Part shown: in pieces, positions 15,525 to 25,907 of the stretch
How the letters are laid out: every line of letters begins with the position of its first letter
Numbering within the stretch: position 1 is the stretch's first letter
Virus record (IMG/VR): IMGVR_UViG_3300037246_001555
Coordinates: 23,490 to 87,489 of that record
Length of the DNA stretch: 64,000 nt
Origin: a virus
Reading direction: 5' to 3' (one strand)
Notes under the pieces: model-generated
Told to the model about the DNA's origin: nothing
What the model saw: the letters and a program-made list of their open reading frames with translations, nothing else
Database searches by the model: none
Position numbers and translations under genes: made by a program

Positions 15525-18077
15525 ATGAGCGCCAGACAGAAGATGCCCTCTGTTGACATCCTCAACTTTGAGGGCCTCTTCACCAAGCAGAACCCCGAGA
15601 CACTCAACGTTACTCAGCTCCGTGAGTGCAAGAACGCTGACTTCTTTCGTGAGTACGGCTCGTTGTCGAAGCTGCGCGGGAATACCCGCGTCCTCAACGA
15701 TCAGTACTCAGAAAGTAGCGTTACAAAGGGTATCTATTGGGGGACTAACTACAAGGCCCAAGATCTCTCCGGCGCTATAGATCGGCAAGTTCTCATAGGT
15801 GCGGGTACTACTATTCGTACGATCAATTCTGACGGCTCGACTACTGAGCTATTGGACGGCGAACCCGATTCTCTCTTTCGGACTTCGGGCCAATTGGATC
15901 GGTTCCTGTTCTTCACCAGCCAGGACCCCTTCGATGTAGGCAAACGAGGCCAGATGTCGAAGTATGATGGAACGCGCATAACTAAATGGGGCGTTGACTC
16001 CCCCGGTAATCAGGTAATCAAGTTCACAATTGGCGGGGCCGTTGAATCCGATATTGATGTCCCGATTGAGGGATTTGATGATGTTTCCCTATTCACACCC
16101 ACCAACGCGACGGTTTCAGAATCATCCCAGCCTGCTTGGCGCTCTACCTCGGCGAAGATGACTAAGGGTACGGCGTCTACTAAGGCTAGTATTGAGCGCC
16201 TCGGCACAGACGTCGTTGCGCCCGCCCCCTTTGCAATCAACACCATTATCGAAGATCGCGCACAAATGCAGGTATTCATTCCACGGGAAGACTACCGTAA
16301 GTTGGTTACTAGCGGTGCGGCAATATCTGTGTATATTGGCTCTTCTGCTACCCTGGTTAGCAACTATTTCCGCTACGACTTTCAGATCGGCAGACTATTT
16401 GAGGGTTGGAACACTCTGGTGTTCGACTTTTCGACTTTCCCCAGTGGCGACTTCGGCACCACGGTGGGCATACCGGATGACGATCAGCTTACTAGCTATC
16501 GCTTTGAGGTCACCACCAACAACGCATCGGACATTCTGTCGGTGTATTGGGATTTCTTCACCTCATTCGATCAAGGAGCGCCCGTTCCTACCTTTGCTTC
16601 CGCTGGTGGTACTGTGTTCAATCAGGCCCCCACTGCCATTTGGAAGTACAAGGTTACTTTCGTTGACGATGCGGGTTTTGAATCCAACGCCGGGCCAGAA
16701 TCAGTTGATGCGGACAATACGTCCGGTTCGACAAATTTCGGTCAGATAGACTTGACGGACCTGCCCGTCTCCAAGACCGGCGCTATAGTTAAGCGAAATA
16801 TTTACCGCACAGTAGCAGCCGGCTCGACGTTCCTATTTCTTGCTACCGTCAATGACAATGTAGCTACGACTTATGAGGATACGACTTCGGACGTGTCTTT
16901 GGGTACAGTTACCCCTCCTATTCTCGGCGATCTGATCTTCGATAACAGCCTCCCTCCCAGTGGCGGGATTATGCTCATCTGGAAGCGGACTGCTTTCGTG
17001 GCGGGGGACCCCCTTAACCCCACCATTCTGTCGTTTAGCCGCTTTGATTTGCCTGAGGCTATGCCACTAAATAACGCGATAGAGTTCGATGAGCGCGTTA
17101 CCGGTTTGTTTAAGACCTATCTCGGCGTTGTGGTTACCACCGAAACCTCCTACTGGAGGATCATCGGTGATAATCCCGACTACACTGTAGATAAGGTCAT
17201 CGAAGGCTTTGGCGGTGTAGGCCCCCGCGGTGTGGGGACCGGTCGAGAGATCGGCTGGGCTGTGGATCGCGACGGCCTTCGACTCTATGATCTTCGTGAC
17301 ACCATCAAGGTATCCGAAGTGATCCGTGATCGAGTTGATGCTTTCAACAAATCGAGTCTGGAGGACACCCACACAGTCCACAGCAGAAAGGACAATGCGC
17401 TTATTTGGTTGAACAAAGATACATCGGGGGTGTATTCGGACATTTACATGTACCAGTACATGATTGATGAGGTGCGTCAGGGCTGGTACACACAGGTAAC
17501 CCCGAACCCTTCTTCCTTCAACATGCAGCATCTGTGGGAGATAGAGGACTCCAACGGCGATTTTAGGCTGTACGCCTCTACTGATGGGGGCATGGTCCAC
17601 AATATGATGTCTGACTCCTCCCTCAACTGGCTGAATGACTCGGGCCAGTCGAGAGCTATCACAATGGACGTTCAGACGGCCTATATGCGCCTAGGAGTCA
17701 CGGAGGAGGCTGTGGCGCTGGCTGGGGCCTCTGGCCGTATTACGGTTCGCTACGTCGAGCTGAGGATCAAGGAGAACACTGGTGCTGCCCACACGTGGAC
17801 GGTTACCGTGGACACGAGCGACTCCGCCAGCGAGAACGCAACTGTCCGCGATACTCAAGACCTCACATTTGATTTTAAGGCGGGACAATCGCTTCTACGT
17901 CTACCCACACAGGACCTCACACCCGCGGAGTACGCTAGGCTTCGTTTGGTGAATTCAGAGAAGGACAAGGATTTGTCTATTATGGGCATCAAGATCTACT
18001 ACCACGTGAGGTCAGGCCAGTTCGCGGTCACCGGCGAATCCGGTGGTGGCGTCGCCGGAGGCGGCGGACAGAATTAG
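15525..18077 (+). CDS. Tail nozzle-type protein (putative, 850 aa)
   Basis: The opening (ILNFEGLFTKQNPETLN then LRECKNADFFREYGSLSKLR) is the pattern with which tail tubular/nozzle proteins begin: a claim of parameters that populate 'non-zero' residues, N-x-x-F...G-x-L-x-K-R. The rest is beta-rich with repeated short strands, suggesting a beta-propeller-like body around residues 60-500. The central NEFDERVTGLF region and WSIIGDNP-like strands (YWRIIGDNPDY) fit this. The nozzle forms the tail tip through which DNA leaves. Length and order agree; fine domain limits are not visible. Confidence 0.6.
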   Translation: MSARQKMPSVDILNFEGLFTKQNPETLNVTQLRECKNADFFREYGSLSKLRGNTRVLNDQYSESSVTKGIYWGTNYKAQDLSGAIDRQVLIGAGTTIRTINSDGSTTELLDGEPDSLFRTSGQLDRFLFFTSQDPFDVGKRGQMSKYDGTRITKWGVDSPGNQVIKFTIGGAVESDIDVPIEGFDDVSLFTPTNATVSESSQPAWRSTSAKMTKGTASTKASIERLGTDVVAPAPFAINTIIEDRAQMQVFIPREDYRKLVTSGAAISVYIGSSATLVSNYFRYDFQIGRLFEGWNTLVFDFSTFPSGDFGTTVGIPDDDQLTSYRFEVTTNNASDILSVYWDFFTSFDQGAPVPTFASAGGTVFNQAPTAIWKYKVTFVDDAGFESNAGPESVDADNTSGSTNFGQIDLTDLPVSKTGAIVKRNIYRTVAAGSTFLFLATVNDNVATTYEDTTSDVSLGTVTPPILGDLIFDNSLPPSGGIMLIWKRTAFVAGDPLNPTILSFSRFDLPEAMPLNNAIEFDERVTGLFKTYLGVVVTTETSYWRIIGDNPDYTVDKVIEGFGGVGPRGVGTGREIGWAVDRDGLRLYDLRDTIKVSEVIRDRVDAFNKSSLEDTHTVHSRKDNALIWLNKDTSGVYSDIYMYQYMIDEVRQGWYTQVTPNPSSFNMQHLWEIEDSNGDFRLYASTDGGMVHNMMSDSSLNWLNDSGQSRAITMDVQTAYMRLGVTEEAVALAGASGRITVRYVELRIKENTGAAHTWTVTVDTSDSASENATVRDTQDLTFDFKAGQSLLRLPTQDLTPAEYARLRLVNSEKDKDLSIMGIKIYYHVRSGQFAVTGESGGGVAGGGGQN

Positions 18078-18112
18078 TCAGATCAAATAAATATGCTTGT
18101 AGAATGATCTAA

Positions 18113-18133
18113 ACGGTATTATTTACTAGGGAG
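18113..18133 (+). promoter_or_regulatory. Phage-type promoter for the acetyltransferase/ejection operon
   Basis: ACGGTATTATTTACTAG then GGAG. It is 10 bases from the start codon of the next gene, so its GGGAGGAG initial-transcribed bases also supply the ribosome binding site and the leader would be extremely short. Confidence 0.75.
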
Positions 18134-18143
18134 GAGTGTATCT

Positions 18144-18662
18144 ATGCCTGAATTGAAGAAGATACGTATTAGAGAGGCCCAGCCCCGGGATGTTGGTTTG
18201 TTCAAGAAGCTGTGGATGAAGCTACTTGAGTCGCAGCATGAAGCTGGAAGTCCTATTCTGCCGAATGAGCACAACCTAGAGGTGGCGGTAGGATTGTTCA
18301 ATATGTACGTTGACGCCGATAGGCCAGACGAGTTTCGGAAAGACGGCGTGGTATTGTTCGTTAGTGACGCGGCCGTCTTGATGTGGGGGGACATGTGTTT
18401 ACCGTATCAAGTCTCCATAGGCGATAAGGTCGCTTACGGCTGGGGTCACTACGTTGATCCGGAATATCGAGGCAAGGGCATAATGGACAAAATGCTAGAT
18501 GAAACTCTTGAACGACTCAAGTCTATGGGGTTTGACGCCATTCTCGGTAGCACTATGGACGGCGATGACCACGCAGACGAAGCTCTGCGTCGGGGAATTA
18601 AACAACGAGGCGATATTCATCTAACCGGTGAGCGCCCTTGCTACGTGCTGTTTAAGGAGTAG
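18144..18662 (+). CDS. GNAT-family N-acetyltransferase (172 aa)
   Basis: The fold pattern of GNAT enzymes is complete: IRIREAQPRDVGLFKKLW (strand 1, helix 1), a central VAYGWGHYVDPEYRGKGIMDKML with the acetyl-CoA pyrophosphate loop at residues 108-112 (YRGKG), and a final CYVLFKE strand. The substrate is unknown. It is the first gene after a strong promoter and heads the operon of ejection proteins, a position where podoviruses often have an acetyltransferase. It may act on host proteins early after entry or on virion proteins. Confidence 0.75.
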   Translation: MPELKKIRIREAQPRDVGLFKKLWMKLLESQHEAGSPILPNEHNLEVAVGLFNMYVDADRPDEFRKDGVVLFVSDAAVLMWGDMCLPYQVSIGDKVAYGWGHYVDPEYRGKGIMDKMLDETLERLKSMGFDAILGSTMDGDDHADEALRRGIKQRGDIHLTGERPCYVLFKE

Positions 18663-18665
18663 TTA

Positions 18666-19748
18666 ATGGCTGGTCTTGCCGGAGGCGCCCTGAGCGCAGT
18701 AGGCGGTATTGTCACTGGTGCAATGCAGGCCGCCGCCCAGAAGAAAATCGCGAAGCAACAGATCAAGTCTCAGGAGCGTATTCACGAGTCTGGGGCCGCG
18801 GAGCGTGAGAAGCTGAGTCAGATGACTCGCGCCGATCAGGATATCGCCCGCCAGAATCTTTTGGCCTCAGAGCAGGCCCGCCTCAATGTCATGTCTTCTC
18901 TCGGAACCCCCGGTACCTACGGTAGCGTGGGTTCTCGTTCTGGGCCGATCTCTTTGGGGGTCCTCAAGCCTATTGGGCTGGCAGGCCTGAACCGGAGCGG
19001 AGGAGACACTCTAACAGCTTCGGGCGAGCTAACGAAGACCGGTCGAGTAACAGCCGAGGACGTTCAGCTAGGGAAGAAGGCTAGATGGAAGGGGATGCGC
19101 GAGTGGAATGTGACGGGCGCCAATCTGGACCCCGACGCTATGGCTAGCGCTGTTGAGGGCACCGCGGGCTTCCGTACCGTATCCCGCATGGTTGCCGAAG
19201 CAGAGCAGCTCATGAATCGTGAAGGCCCGCTTTGGGATCAACTGAACAATTCAGTTGTTGGTGGGATCTACGAGTCCAACGCCGCATTCCAGCGTCAGGC
19301 TATGGAGGAGGTGTCTCGTATGATGGCCCGAGGAGGCACCGCTCGCAGGGTCGGGCTTCAGATGGCCCAAGCGTTTCAGGTTCAGGAGCAGGTGAACCGG
19401 ACCCGCACAGGCCAGCTATGGCAGGCGAAGATGGGTTTGGAGAAGTTCCGCACCGATTACAGTCAGCAGGTAACCTCCTACTCGCAGGCGTGGGTGAGTA
19501 ATCAAGCTGGTATCCGCGACTCCTTTACAAACGCACTCCAGAATCTCCAGCTATATTGGTCTAGTACGATGGCCCCCACTCTCGTGGGTGCGTCGGTGGG
19601 CGCACAGCAATCCACTCAGCAGGGTGTTTTGAGCGCCGGTCGAGGACTAATGGATGCGGCTAATACACAGGGTCAGGCCATCAGTGGAGCTACTCAGGGA
19701 ATGATTGGTGCGATTAAAACCATTGACTGGTCTGGCGACGGCGGTTAA
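18666..19748 (+). CDS. Internal virion (ejection) protein candidate 1 (360 aa)
   Basis: Starts 3 bases after the acetyltransferase stop. The first 25 residues are a small-residue hydrophobic helix (AGGALSAVGGIVTGAMQAAA), probably membrane-inserting. A long charged coiled helix follows (about 25-75), then helical Gln/Ala-rich sequence to the end. It is the first of three large consecutive proteins of the kind that are stored in podovirus heads and ejected to form the DNA conduit. Called from order, size and composition. Confidence 0.6.
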   Translation: MAGLAGGALSAVGGIVTGAMQAAAQKKIAKQQIKSQERIHESGAAEREKLSQMTRADQDIARQNLLASEQARLNVMSSLGTPGTYGSVGSRSGPISLGVLKPIGLAGLNRSGGDTLTASGELTKTGRVTAEDVQLGKKARWKGMREWNVTGANLDPDAMASAVEGTAGFRTVSRMVAEAEQLMNREGPLWDQLNNSVVGGIYESNAAFQRQAMEEVSRMMARGGTARRVGLQMAQAFQVQEQVNRTRTGQLWQAKMGLEKFRTDYSQQVTSYSQAWVSNQAGIRDSFTNALQNLQLYWSSTMAPTLVGASVGAQQSTQQGVLSAGRGLMDAANTQGQAISGATQGMIGAIKTIDWSGDGG

Positions 19749-19759
19749 GGAAGCATAGT

Positions 19760-21895
19760 ATGGCGAACGGATTTCAAGGAGCTGTTTCTTCCGGTACGCA
19801 ACGTCGTATGGCGGGTGCTATGGAATCTGAAATGGGCTTTGGGGCGATGTGGTCCGCAGGAGCATCTCCGCAAGTCCAGCAAGCTCAGATGGCCTCCGCG
19901 CGGGATCGTGGAGCTATGGCCGCGCAGAATATTCGTAACCGCTACTTCAAGAAGGAGTGGGAGCAGATCCAAGAAATCGAAGTCCAGCAGCACTTGGATC
20001 GTCTTTCCGCCGCTGAAGATACGAGGCGTAATACACTACTGACAACCACCATGCCAGTAAAGCGTATGGTAAGTCCCGAAGAGCAGTCCTCTCGCGGCCT
20101 CGGCATTGCTGCGGAGCAGCACGCAGCCGGTCACGGTCAGGTCCAAAGTATACCCGGCGCACCCGGCAGAGACGGCAAGCCTACTCAGTCAACAATTGAT
20201 CAGCCTCCGCCCCCGCCGCCCAATACGATGGGCGACCAGGAGATAGGTGCTGTGGAAGCCGAAGATATGCTAGCACTAATGGACCCTGTTAGTGGGACTC
20301 CCATTGCTGTTTCGTCCGACCGAGGTATCTCTCTCATTAAAAATGCGAACTCAGCCTATTGGGGTACGTACGGCGAAGTAATGCAGAACATGATGTCTAT
20401 CGGCGTAAAGTACGCGGGTAATCCCTATGCCGATAAGTTCATGTCGGAAGTTCTCGGACAGGTAGAGAAGCAGGCTAGCATGTCTGCCACCGGTCAGACC
20501 GACCCGCAAGCAGCTCAGGAATGGATGGAGGGCCGGCAGCAGTGGGAAGCTGAGCAGTCTATCCGTAATCAGAATGTAGACCGTGGACGGCTTGCTCTTG
20601 AGACCAATGAAGCCGATCTTCAGGTAGCCGTACGAGACGCTGACCGCCTGGCTGGGACCGACGCCGCTTTCCGTGACCTCGTTGGTGACAAGATCGTGGG
20701 CAAGTTTGAAAGCGGCGAGCAGCTCACTCGTAGCGAGTCGCTTGAAGCGTCTAGCGCCGTGGCTAAGCACCGCTCACTTCAGGAGAAGGCGATTCTACAG
20801 CGAGTCAACCAGAGGGTTTTCACTATCTCGACGGCCAATCTTCCGAATCCCTCCAACTGGCTTCCTGAGATGTCTACCGGCGATCCAACGTTCAAGCTGT
20901 ATTACAATCAAGCATTTCAGGAAGCGGTGGCGAATAAGCTTCCCGAATTTAGAGATATGGACCCGGAATTTGCGGGTGAGAAGCTTCTCGCTTTGGGAGC
21001 TAATCCGACTGAGGTGCAGTTGTTCATGGCCGGCGGAGGAGCCGGGCCGACGGTTATTGAGGCTATTCAAACGGAGCTGTCTCAGACCGGAGAGGTTCAG
21101 AAAGCCTACGATCAAGCGTTCTTGAGGCGGCTCCCGCAGTTGGAGAAGCAGCAGCCGGAACTCGCGGGCCTCATCGACCAGTCTATTGAGCAGACGATTC
21201 AAGAGATGAGGAATCTAGGCTACAATCCGAATGAAGAACTCCTTAGAACTGATCGGTACCGGACCTTCTTCGAATCGACCTATCAGCGCCGCGCCCCTGA
21301 CTACCATGATCCGGACACTTTCTACCGTTTGGCCCGCACAAAGGACCGTCAGGTAGCCGAAGCAGATGACCGACGCCGTGAGGCTGAAGCGCGCGAAACG
21401 GCTCTGCTGGAGAAGCAGGCGGCCCTTCATAGTCTCGGCGTTTACCCGGAAGGCGGAACTACCAGGCCCACGGGACCGCTTGCAAAGCCGGCTCCTCCGG
21501 TAGAGGTACAAGCGCCCGCTCAGCCCGCCGCCACTGAGACGACCACTACAGGCGAGTCAAGTGAGTGGGATCGAGTATATGGTCCAGGTGCGACGCCCTC
21601 GGAACTCCTAGTTAAGGGCGCCCTCGGAGCAGTCCAGGGCGTAGCTAGATTCTCTCGCCGGGCGTTTGGTGATTACCAACCCTTACTGGTGCGTGAGCCC
21701 ACTAGAGCCGTTAGCTACAACATACAAGGTCAGCCGCTAGACGAGGACGGCCAGCCGTTGGAATCGAGTAACCCCTACGTGAACCTGCCGAGGAATATCC
21801 TACAGCAGCTCATCTCCACAACGCCCTCTGACTCTCAAGCATTTGAGTTGCTTGAGGAGGCCCTCGCCGCTTACTCGGCAGCCGCAACGGAGTAG
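19760..21895 (+). CDS. Internal virion (ejection) protein candidate 2 (711 aa)
   Basis: Ala/Gln/Glu-rich and mostly helical, with a Pro-rich disordered linker near residue 150 (DQPPPPPPNTMG) and another near 555-600. The central part (about 190-520) is long-helical. The C-terminal KGALGAVQGVARFSRRAFGD may be amphipathic. No enzymatic motif such as a lytic transglycosylase is visible. Position between two other ejection-type proteins supports the call. Confidence 0.6.
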   Translation: MANGFQGAVSSGTQRRMAGAMESEMGFGAMWSAGASPQVQQAQMASARDRGAMAAQNIRNRYFKKEWEQIQEIEVQQHLDRLSAAEDTRRNTLLTTTMPVKRMVSPEEQSSRGLGIAAEQHAAGHGQVQSIPGAPGRDGKPTQSTIDQPPPPPPNTMGDQEIGAVEAEDMLALMDPVSGTPIAVSSDRGISLIKNANSAYWGTYGEVMQNMMSIGVKYAGNPYADKFMSEVLGQVEKQASMSATGQTDPQAAQEWMEGRQQWEAEQSIRNQNVDRGRLALETNEADLQVAVRDADRLAGTDAAFRDLVGDKIVGKFESGEQLTRSESLEASSAVAKHRSLQEKAILQRVNQRVFTISTANLPNPSNWLPEMSTGDPTFKLYYNQAFQEAVANKLPEFRDMDPEFAGEKLLALGANPTEVQLFMAGGGAGPTVIEAIQTELSQTGEVQKAYDQAFLRRLPQLEKQQPELAGLIDQSIEQTIQEMRNLGYNPNEELLRTDRYRTFFESTYQRRAPDYHDPDTFYRLARTKDRQVAEADDRRREAEARETALLEKQAALHSLGVYPEGGTTRPTGPLAKPAPPVEVQAPAQPAATETTTTGESSEWDRVYGPGATPSELLVKGALGAVQGVARFSRRAFGDYQPLLVREPTRAVSYNIQGQPLDEDGQPLESSNPYVNLPRNILQQLISTTPSDSQAFELLEEALAAYSAAATE

Positions 21896-21899
21896 ATAA

Positions 21900-24800
21900 A
21901 TGCCCGAATTCGGTCTCGGAATTTACGACCCGGAGAGGGAAGCTCGTGCGCGTGAGACTGTTTACGGTGACAAGCCCCCCCGCCTCACTCCGGCTCCCCC
22001 CACCGGACCGCTCGCTAAGGCCTCCAAGAAGGACCGCGAGCACGCCGAGATGTCTACCCTCGCCCGAGGAATGATCTCCAAGCACGACGCCGCGACCCGA
22101 GAGCGCGAACTCATTCGTGATTCTAGCTATATGGCTACTGTCGGTCTGGGCACCGTCAACCCGAATGCGAATTACGAGTTCGAGCAGTCCCGCGATTCCG
22201 AGGCCGAATACCGCCGACAAGACTTCCGTCAGAACGACCCGCATGCCGCTTTCCTCCAGCCCGACAACTCGCTCATAGATCCTAATGAGGAGCCGGGAGA
22301 TTCTGGGAACGCCTTCCGTAGTACCTTGAATTTCATCTTCAGTGATGAGATGGGCATGCTAGGTATGAAGTGGGACGATGAGGCCTTCTCGTGGAACAAG
22401 GATAACTTCATCAATCAGATCACTGAGCACCCCTACTCGACAGCATTCACTCTAGCTAGCTATATCGTACCCGTCGGCCTCGCATGGCAGAAGGGGTCAC
22501 GAATTGCTCAGCGCGGGGCTAAACTTGCCGCGGCTACTGGTGCTGATGCCGCTGCTGTCACGGGTAGTGGGATTCTTGGCTCTAAGGTGGGCTGGCGCTT
22601 CGATGATCATGCCAAGCTTGTTCAGACACTTGCGAAGCCCGAAGCAAATGACGGCCGCCGATTCTTCAGTGATAGCACTGCTGACGCGCTAAAGAAGGCT
22701 ACCTCGCCTGACGAGATCAAGGACATCGTATCTCCTACTGAGCTGAACAAGATGCTGATCAACGACTGGCATCAGGAACGGTACTTCGAACTGCGTCAAC
22801 TTGCTAAGCAGGGCAAGCTGGAGACCATCCAGCAGAAGGCTGCTTGGACGATGTGGCGTCGCTTCGGTAACAAGTACTTTGAGAAGCTTCAGGACATCGA
22901 CAAGGTCATGATTCAGAGCATGGACGACTTCTTTGTGAAATCTCAGATCGGGAGATTCCTTGCTCAGGCGCCGGGCCGACTCGGAGAAGAGAGCAACCAG
23001 GCTATCTTTAAGTATTGGCAAGCCGGTACGGGCAATCGCAATACGGCTGAATTGGCAAAGAAGGTCGGTGCTGAGAATGCTGACTGGGCTGAGCGGATCG
23101 TAGGTAAGTGGGAGAATCTATTCGTTGAGCAATATGATGAGGGGTTCATCGACTACGCTACTGTGTCTATGTTCACAGATCCGGATAAGGTACCTGCGGG
23201 TTTCCATCTTCCTGCCATCCTAAAGGGTACGCCGGGGTTTGAGGAGCTAGGAGGTAAGTTTCTGACCGTGGAGGCTGGCTCTCAGTACGGCTCGCTCGTT
23301 GAGCGGAGAGGTCTGGACATAGGGAAGGCTCTGACCGGCCCCACCACTAAGCATCGCGGTAAGTTCACCACAAGCCAAGCAGTACTCGATAACTTGGATG
23401 AGTTGGAGACGAATCCTGCTAAGCTTACTATCGGGGGCTTCATTAAGGACAACATACTCTTTCAGATACACAGGAACTTCCGCGATATCATCGTGGATGC
23501 CACCGAAGGTAGTACTAGGTGGAGCCAAATGATAGCGTCGCGTGAGGCGTATGAGTCTATGCCTAAGTACGCTAAGCAGAATTGGATTAGTTTCGAAGAT
23601 CTTGACAGCGTGGTACCCGGACTCTCTGAACGCATGGAGCGTATGGTTCAATCCAAAGTCACTAAGGAGGGCCTCGACTCGGCCAAATATACTTCTATGC
23701 CTGTCATTGATCGGGAGGTTGTGAAGAAGTTTTTCGGGCGCGAGGGCTCCGCCAGACAGGTTGGAGGCACTTTCGGGAAGTTCTTTGAGCTGTTGACTGC
23801 TGTCCATAAGACGTCACGCACGGCGCTTAATGCTCCCACACATATGTCTAACATCACCGGTAATATGATGTTCCTGGCAATGGCGGGGATGAATCCATTC
23901 GGCAAGCAGGCGCTGAATGACGGTCGTATGTTTGCTAAGGCCTTCCATAGTCTTGCTAAGTCCGCAGGCAGTCGAGGCGAAGATACTATCGACTCTTTGA
24001 TGACCAAGGATAACCTTGCGAAGCTCTTTGGTGATGACCGATATGCGACTGACAAGCTGGGTAACAAGGTCGATTTTGCTGAGCTGTTCTCTGACTCTAT
24101 CATGAAGGATTTGACCGAAGCTCAAGCATTTGATGAGGTGGAAGGTCTGAAGAATGTTGATCGACTCCTCGCCCAGCTCGAAAGGCTGGAGACTGACGGT
24201 TGGGGCGACAAAGCTTTGGAAGCCACAGCTCGCGCCATTGCAGGCGTGGGTGAGGTTCCCGGAATCAAACAGACTTTGCATGCGGCGTCCTCGGCGTATT
24301 TGGCTGAGGACATGATTCCGAAGATGATGTATGCTGCGAATCTTGCTAGGAAGGGCTGGGGCAAGGACGCGATTATACGTGAAGTGGGCCGCCGCCTTCC
24401 TCAATACCGCACTGTAGGCTCCATGCAGCAGGCTGCACGCCGTGTTGTACTGCCTTGGATTACGTTCCCGGCTGAGGCCACTCGAATCATGAAGAACAAC
24501 ATGATGGACCGGCCCGTTCAGATGATGGCGTGGATGCAGGCCCCACAGATCGCGCAGAGTATAGTTAGCGGGTCAGGCCAGGGCCCGGACTTCAGTGAGT
24601 ACGAGGATGCGATTAACGCTGCCCCTCCCTGGGCTGTACGGTACCAAACAGTCATGGTGGACGGTAACGACGCCCCGGAGCTGTTGGGGGCTGTAGGAGG
24701 TGCTGGAGTCGCCGGTACGGTGGGTGCTGCGGTTGGCGGAGCCAGGGGTGCGGCTATTGGAGCTGTCGCTGGCGGTGTCGCAGGCGCAGCCCTCGGGGCG

Positions 24801-25907
24801 ACGTTCGGCCAGGAACAGGCGGAGATTAAGGACTTCAACCGGGCTTGGGTAATGGATTTCCTACCCCAATCGGCCCTGTTCCCTTCTAGCCTTCACCCCT
24901 CTCAGTGGGAGAAGGTGATCCCTTCTGGTATGGGCGGAGCCCCAGTACTCGGTCGTGAGTCGGCTATGACTGCTAAGGACTTGTTTCCTGTGGAGCCCTT
25001 TGCCGTGTTCACTCCGCTATTGGAGCTGTACGCGGGCCGCGGGTCTTTTGGGCGTGAAATCAATGACGCTAAGAGCGGGATAGACTACGCTGGTAAGATG
25101 GCGTTGGGCTTGCTGGGTCACCTTTCGCCGCCGATCATGCAGAAGTACGGTATGAAGTTGGACGACTCTAACGGGAACCCTATAGAGATGGCGGAGATAT
25201 TTGAAAGCAACGGCGGGCAGTCCACGCTGCCTAGGGCTATTACTGCTACCTTTGGCGGTCTTGCTCTGGGGGGCCTGTCCTTCTTGGGGGCTAAGAGCGG
25301 TCTAGGCGTAGCGGCGAAAACGGCCGCGGGATCGGCAGCCCTTGCTGGCGCTATTGGTGCCGGAGCAGGCCACTCTATCAACATGAGTCGTCTCATGGAG
25401 GATCTAGGGCTCAACCCAAATCCCAGAACCGGCCAGATGGGGGATATGACTCTTGACTTTGTGGCTAACAGCTTCTTTGGGCTGAACAAGTCATGGAGGT
25501 CAGACCCCCTTCAAGCCGAGTACCAGCAAACGCTGAGGAACAAGCAGACGGCTGAGCTGCGGGCGTCTTCCGTGAAGCAGTTCCGAGATGCGATCACCAA
25601 CGGACGAGCTAGCTCAGCAGCCGCCATCTTGGCTGAGATCAAGAAGACTTATATCTACCAGTATGGCGATACTAAGATAGCTGATGTTGAGTTCATTGAA
25701 TGGTCTCAGAGGATGATGAGGGACATCGGCAGCCTGCCCATCTATGGTGGGGTCTCTGAGAAGGAGCTGGTTATGCGAATCAACGCCCTCAGAGCGGCCA
25801 ACGCAGAGAAGTACAAGATGCAGCGCGCTCGATTGGCAGAGAACCGCGCGGAGTTTCTACGACGTCAGCTCAAGAAGGCAAACGGACTGAAAGTGATGGT
25901 GGAGTAA
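21900..25907 (+). CDS. Giant internal virion (ejection) protein candidate 3 (1335 aa)
   Basis: The largest protein in the window, encoded at the end of the rightward arm, as the largest inner-core proteins usually are. Two glycine-zipper hydrophobic segments (about residues 920-970, GAVGGARGAAIGAVAGGVAG, and about 1120-1165, AAGSAALAGAIGAGAGHSIN) are likely to insert into membranes. The middle has TALNAPTHMSNITGNM and VVLPWITFPAEATRIM, seen in large polyvalent-type phage proteins. No lytic or polymerase motif seen. Probably part of the DNA translocation conduit. Confidence 0.6.
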   Translation: MPEFGLGIYDPEREARARETVYGDKPPRLTPAPPTGPLAKASKKDREHAEMSTLARGMISKHDAATRERELIRDSSYMATVGLGTVNPNANYEFEQSRDSEAEYRRQDFRQNDPHAAFLQPDNSLIDPNEEPGDSGNAFRSTLNFIFSDEMGMLGMKWDDEAFSWNKDNFINQITEHPYSTAFTLASYIVPVGLAWQKGSRIAQRGAKLAAATGADAAAVTGSGILGSKVGWRFDDHAKLVQTLAKPEANDGRRFFSDSTADALKKATSPDEIKDIVSPTELNKMLINDWHQERYFELRQLAKQGKLETIQQKAAWTMWRRFGNKYFEKLQDIDKVMIQSMDDFFVKSQIGRFLAQAPGRLGEESNQAIFKYWQAGTGNRNTAELAKKVGAENADWAERIVGKWENLFVEQYDEGFIDYATVSMFTDPDKVPAGFHLPAILKGTPGFEELGGKFLTVEAGSQYGSLVERRGLDIGKALTGPTTKHRGKFTTSQAVLDNLDELETNPAKLTIGGFIKDNILFQIHRNFRDIIVDATEGSTRWSQMIASREAYESMPKYAKQNWISFEDLDSVVPGLSERMERMVQSKVTKEGLDSAKYTSMPVIDREVVKKFFGREGSARQVGGTFGKFFELLTAVHKTSRTALNAPTHMSNITGNMMFLAMAGMNPFGKQALNDGRMFAKAFHSLAKSAGSRGEDTIDSLMTKDNLAKLFGDDRYATDKLGNKVDFAELFSDSIMKDLTEAQAFDEVEGLKNVDRLLAQLERLETDGWGDKALEATARAIAGVGEVPGIKQTLHAASSAYLAEDMIPKMMYAANLARKGWGKDAIIREVGRRLPQYRTVGSMQQAARRVVLPWITFPAEATRIMKNNMMDRPVQMMAWMQAPQIAQSIVSGSGQGPDFSEYEDAINAAPPWAVRYQTVMVDGNDAPELLGAVGGAGVAGTVGAAVGGARGAAIGAVAGGVAGAALGATFGQEQAEIKDFNRAWVMDFLPQSALFPSSLHPSQWEKVIPSGMGGAPVLGRESAMTAKDLFPVEPFAVFTPLLELYAGRGSFGREINDAKSGIDYAGKMALGLLGHLSPPIMQKYGMKLDDSNGNPIEMAEIFESNGGQSTLPRAITATFGGLALGGLSFLGAKSGLGVAAKTAAGSAALAGAIGAGAGHSINMSRLMEDLGLNPNPRTGQMGDMTLDFVANSFFGLNKSWRSDPLQAEYQQTLRNKQTAELRASSVKQFRDAITNGRASSAAAILAEIKKTYIYQYGDTKIADVEFIEWSQRMMRDIGSLPIYGGVSEKELVMRINALRAANAEKYKMQRARLAENRAEFLRRQLKKANGLKVMVE

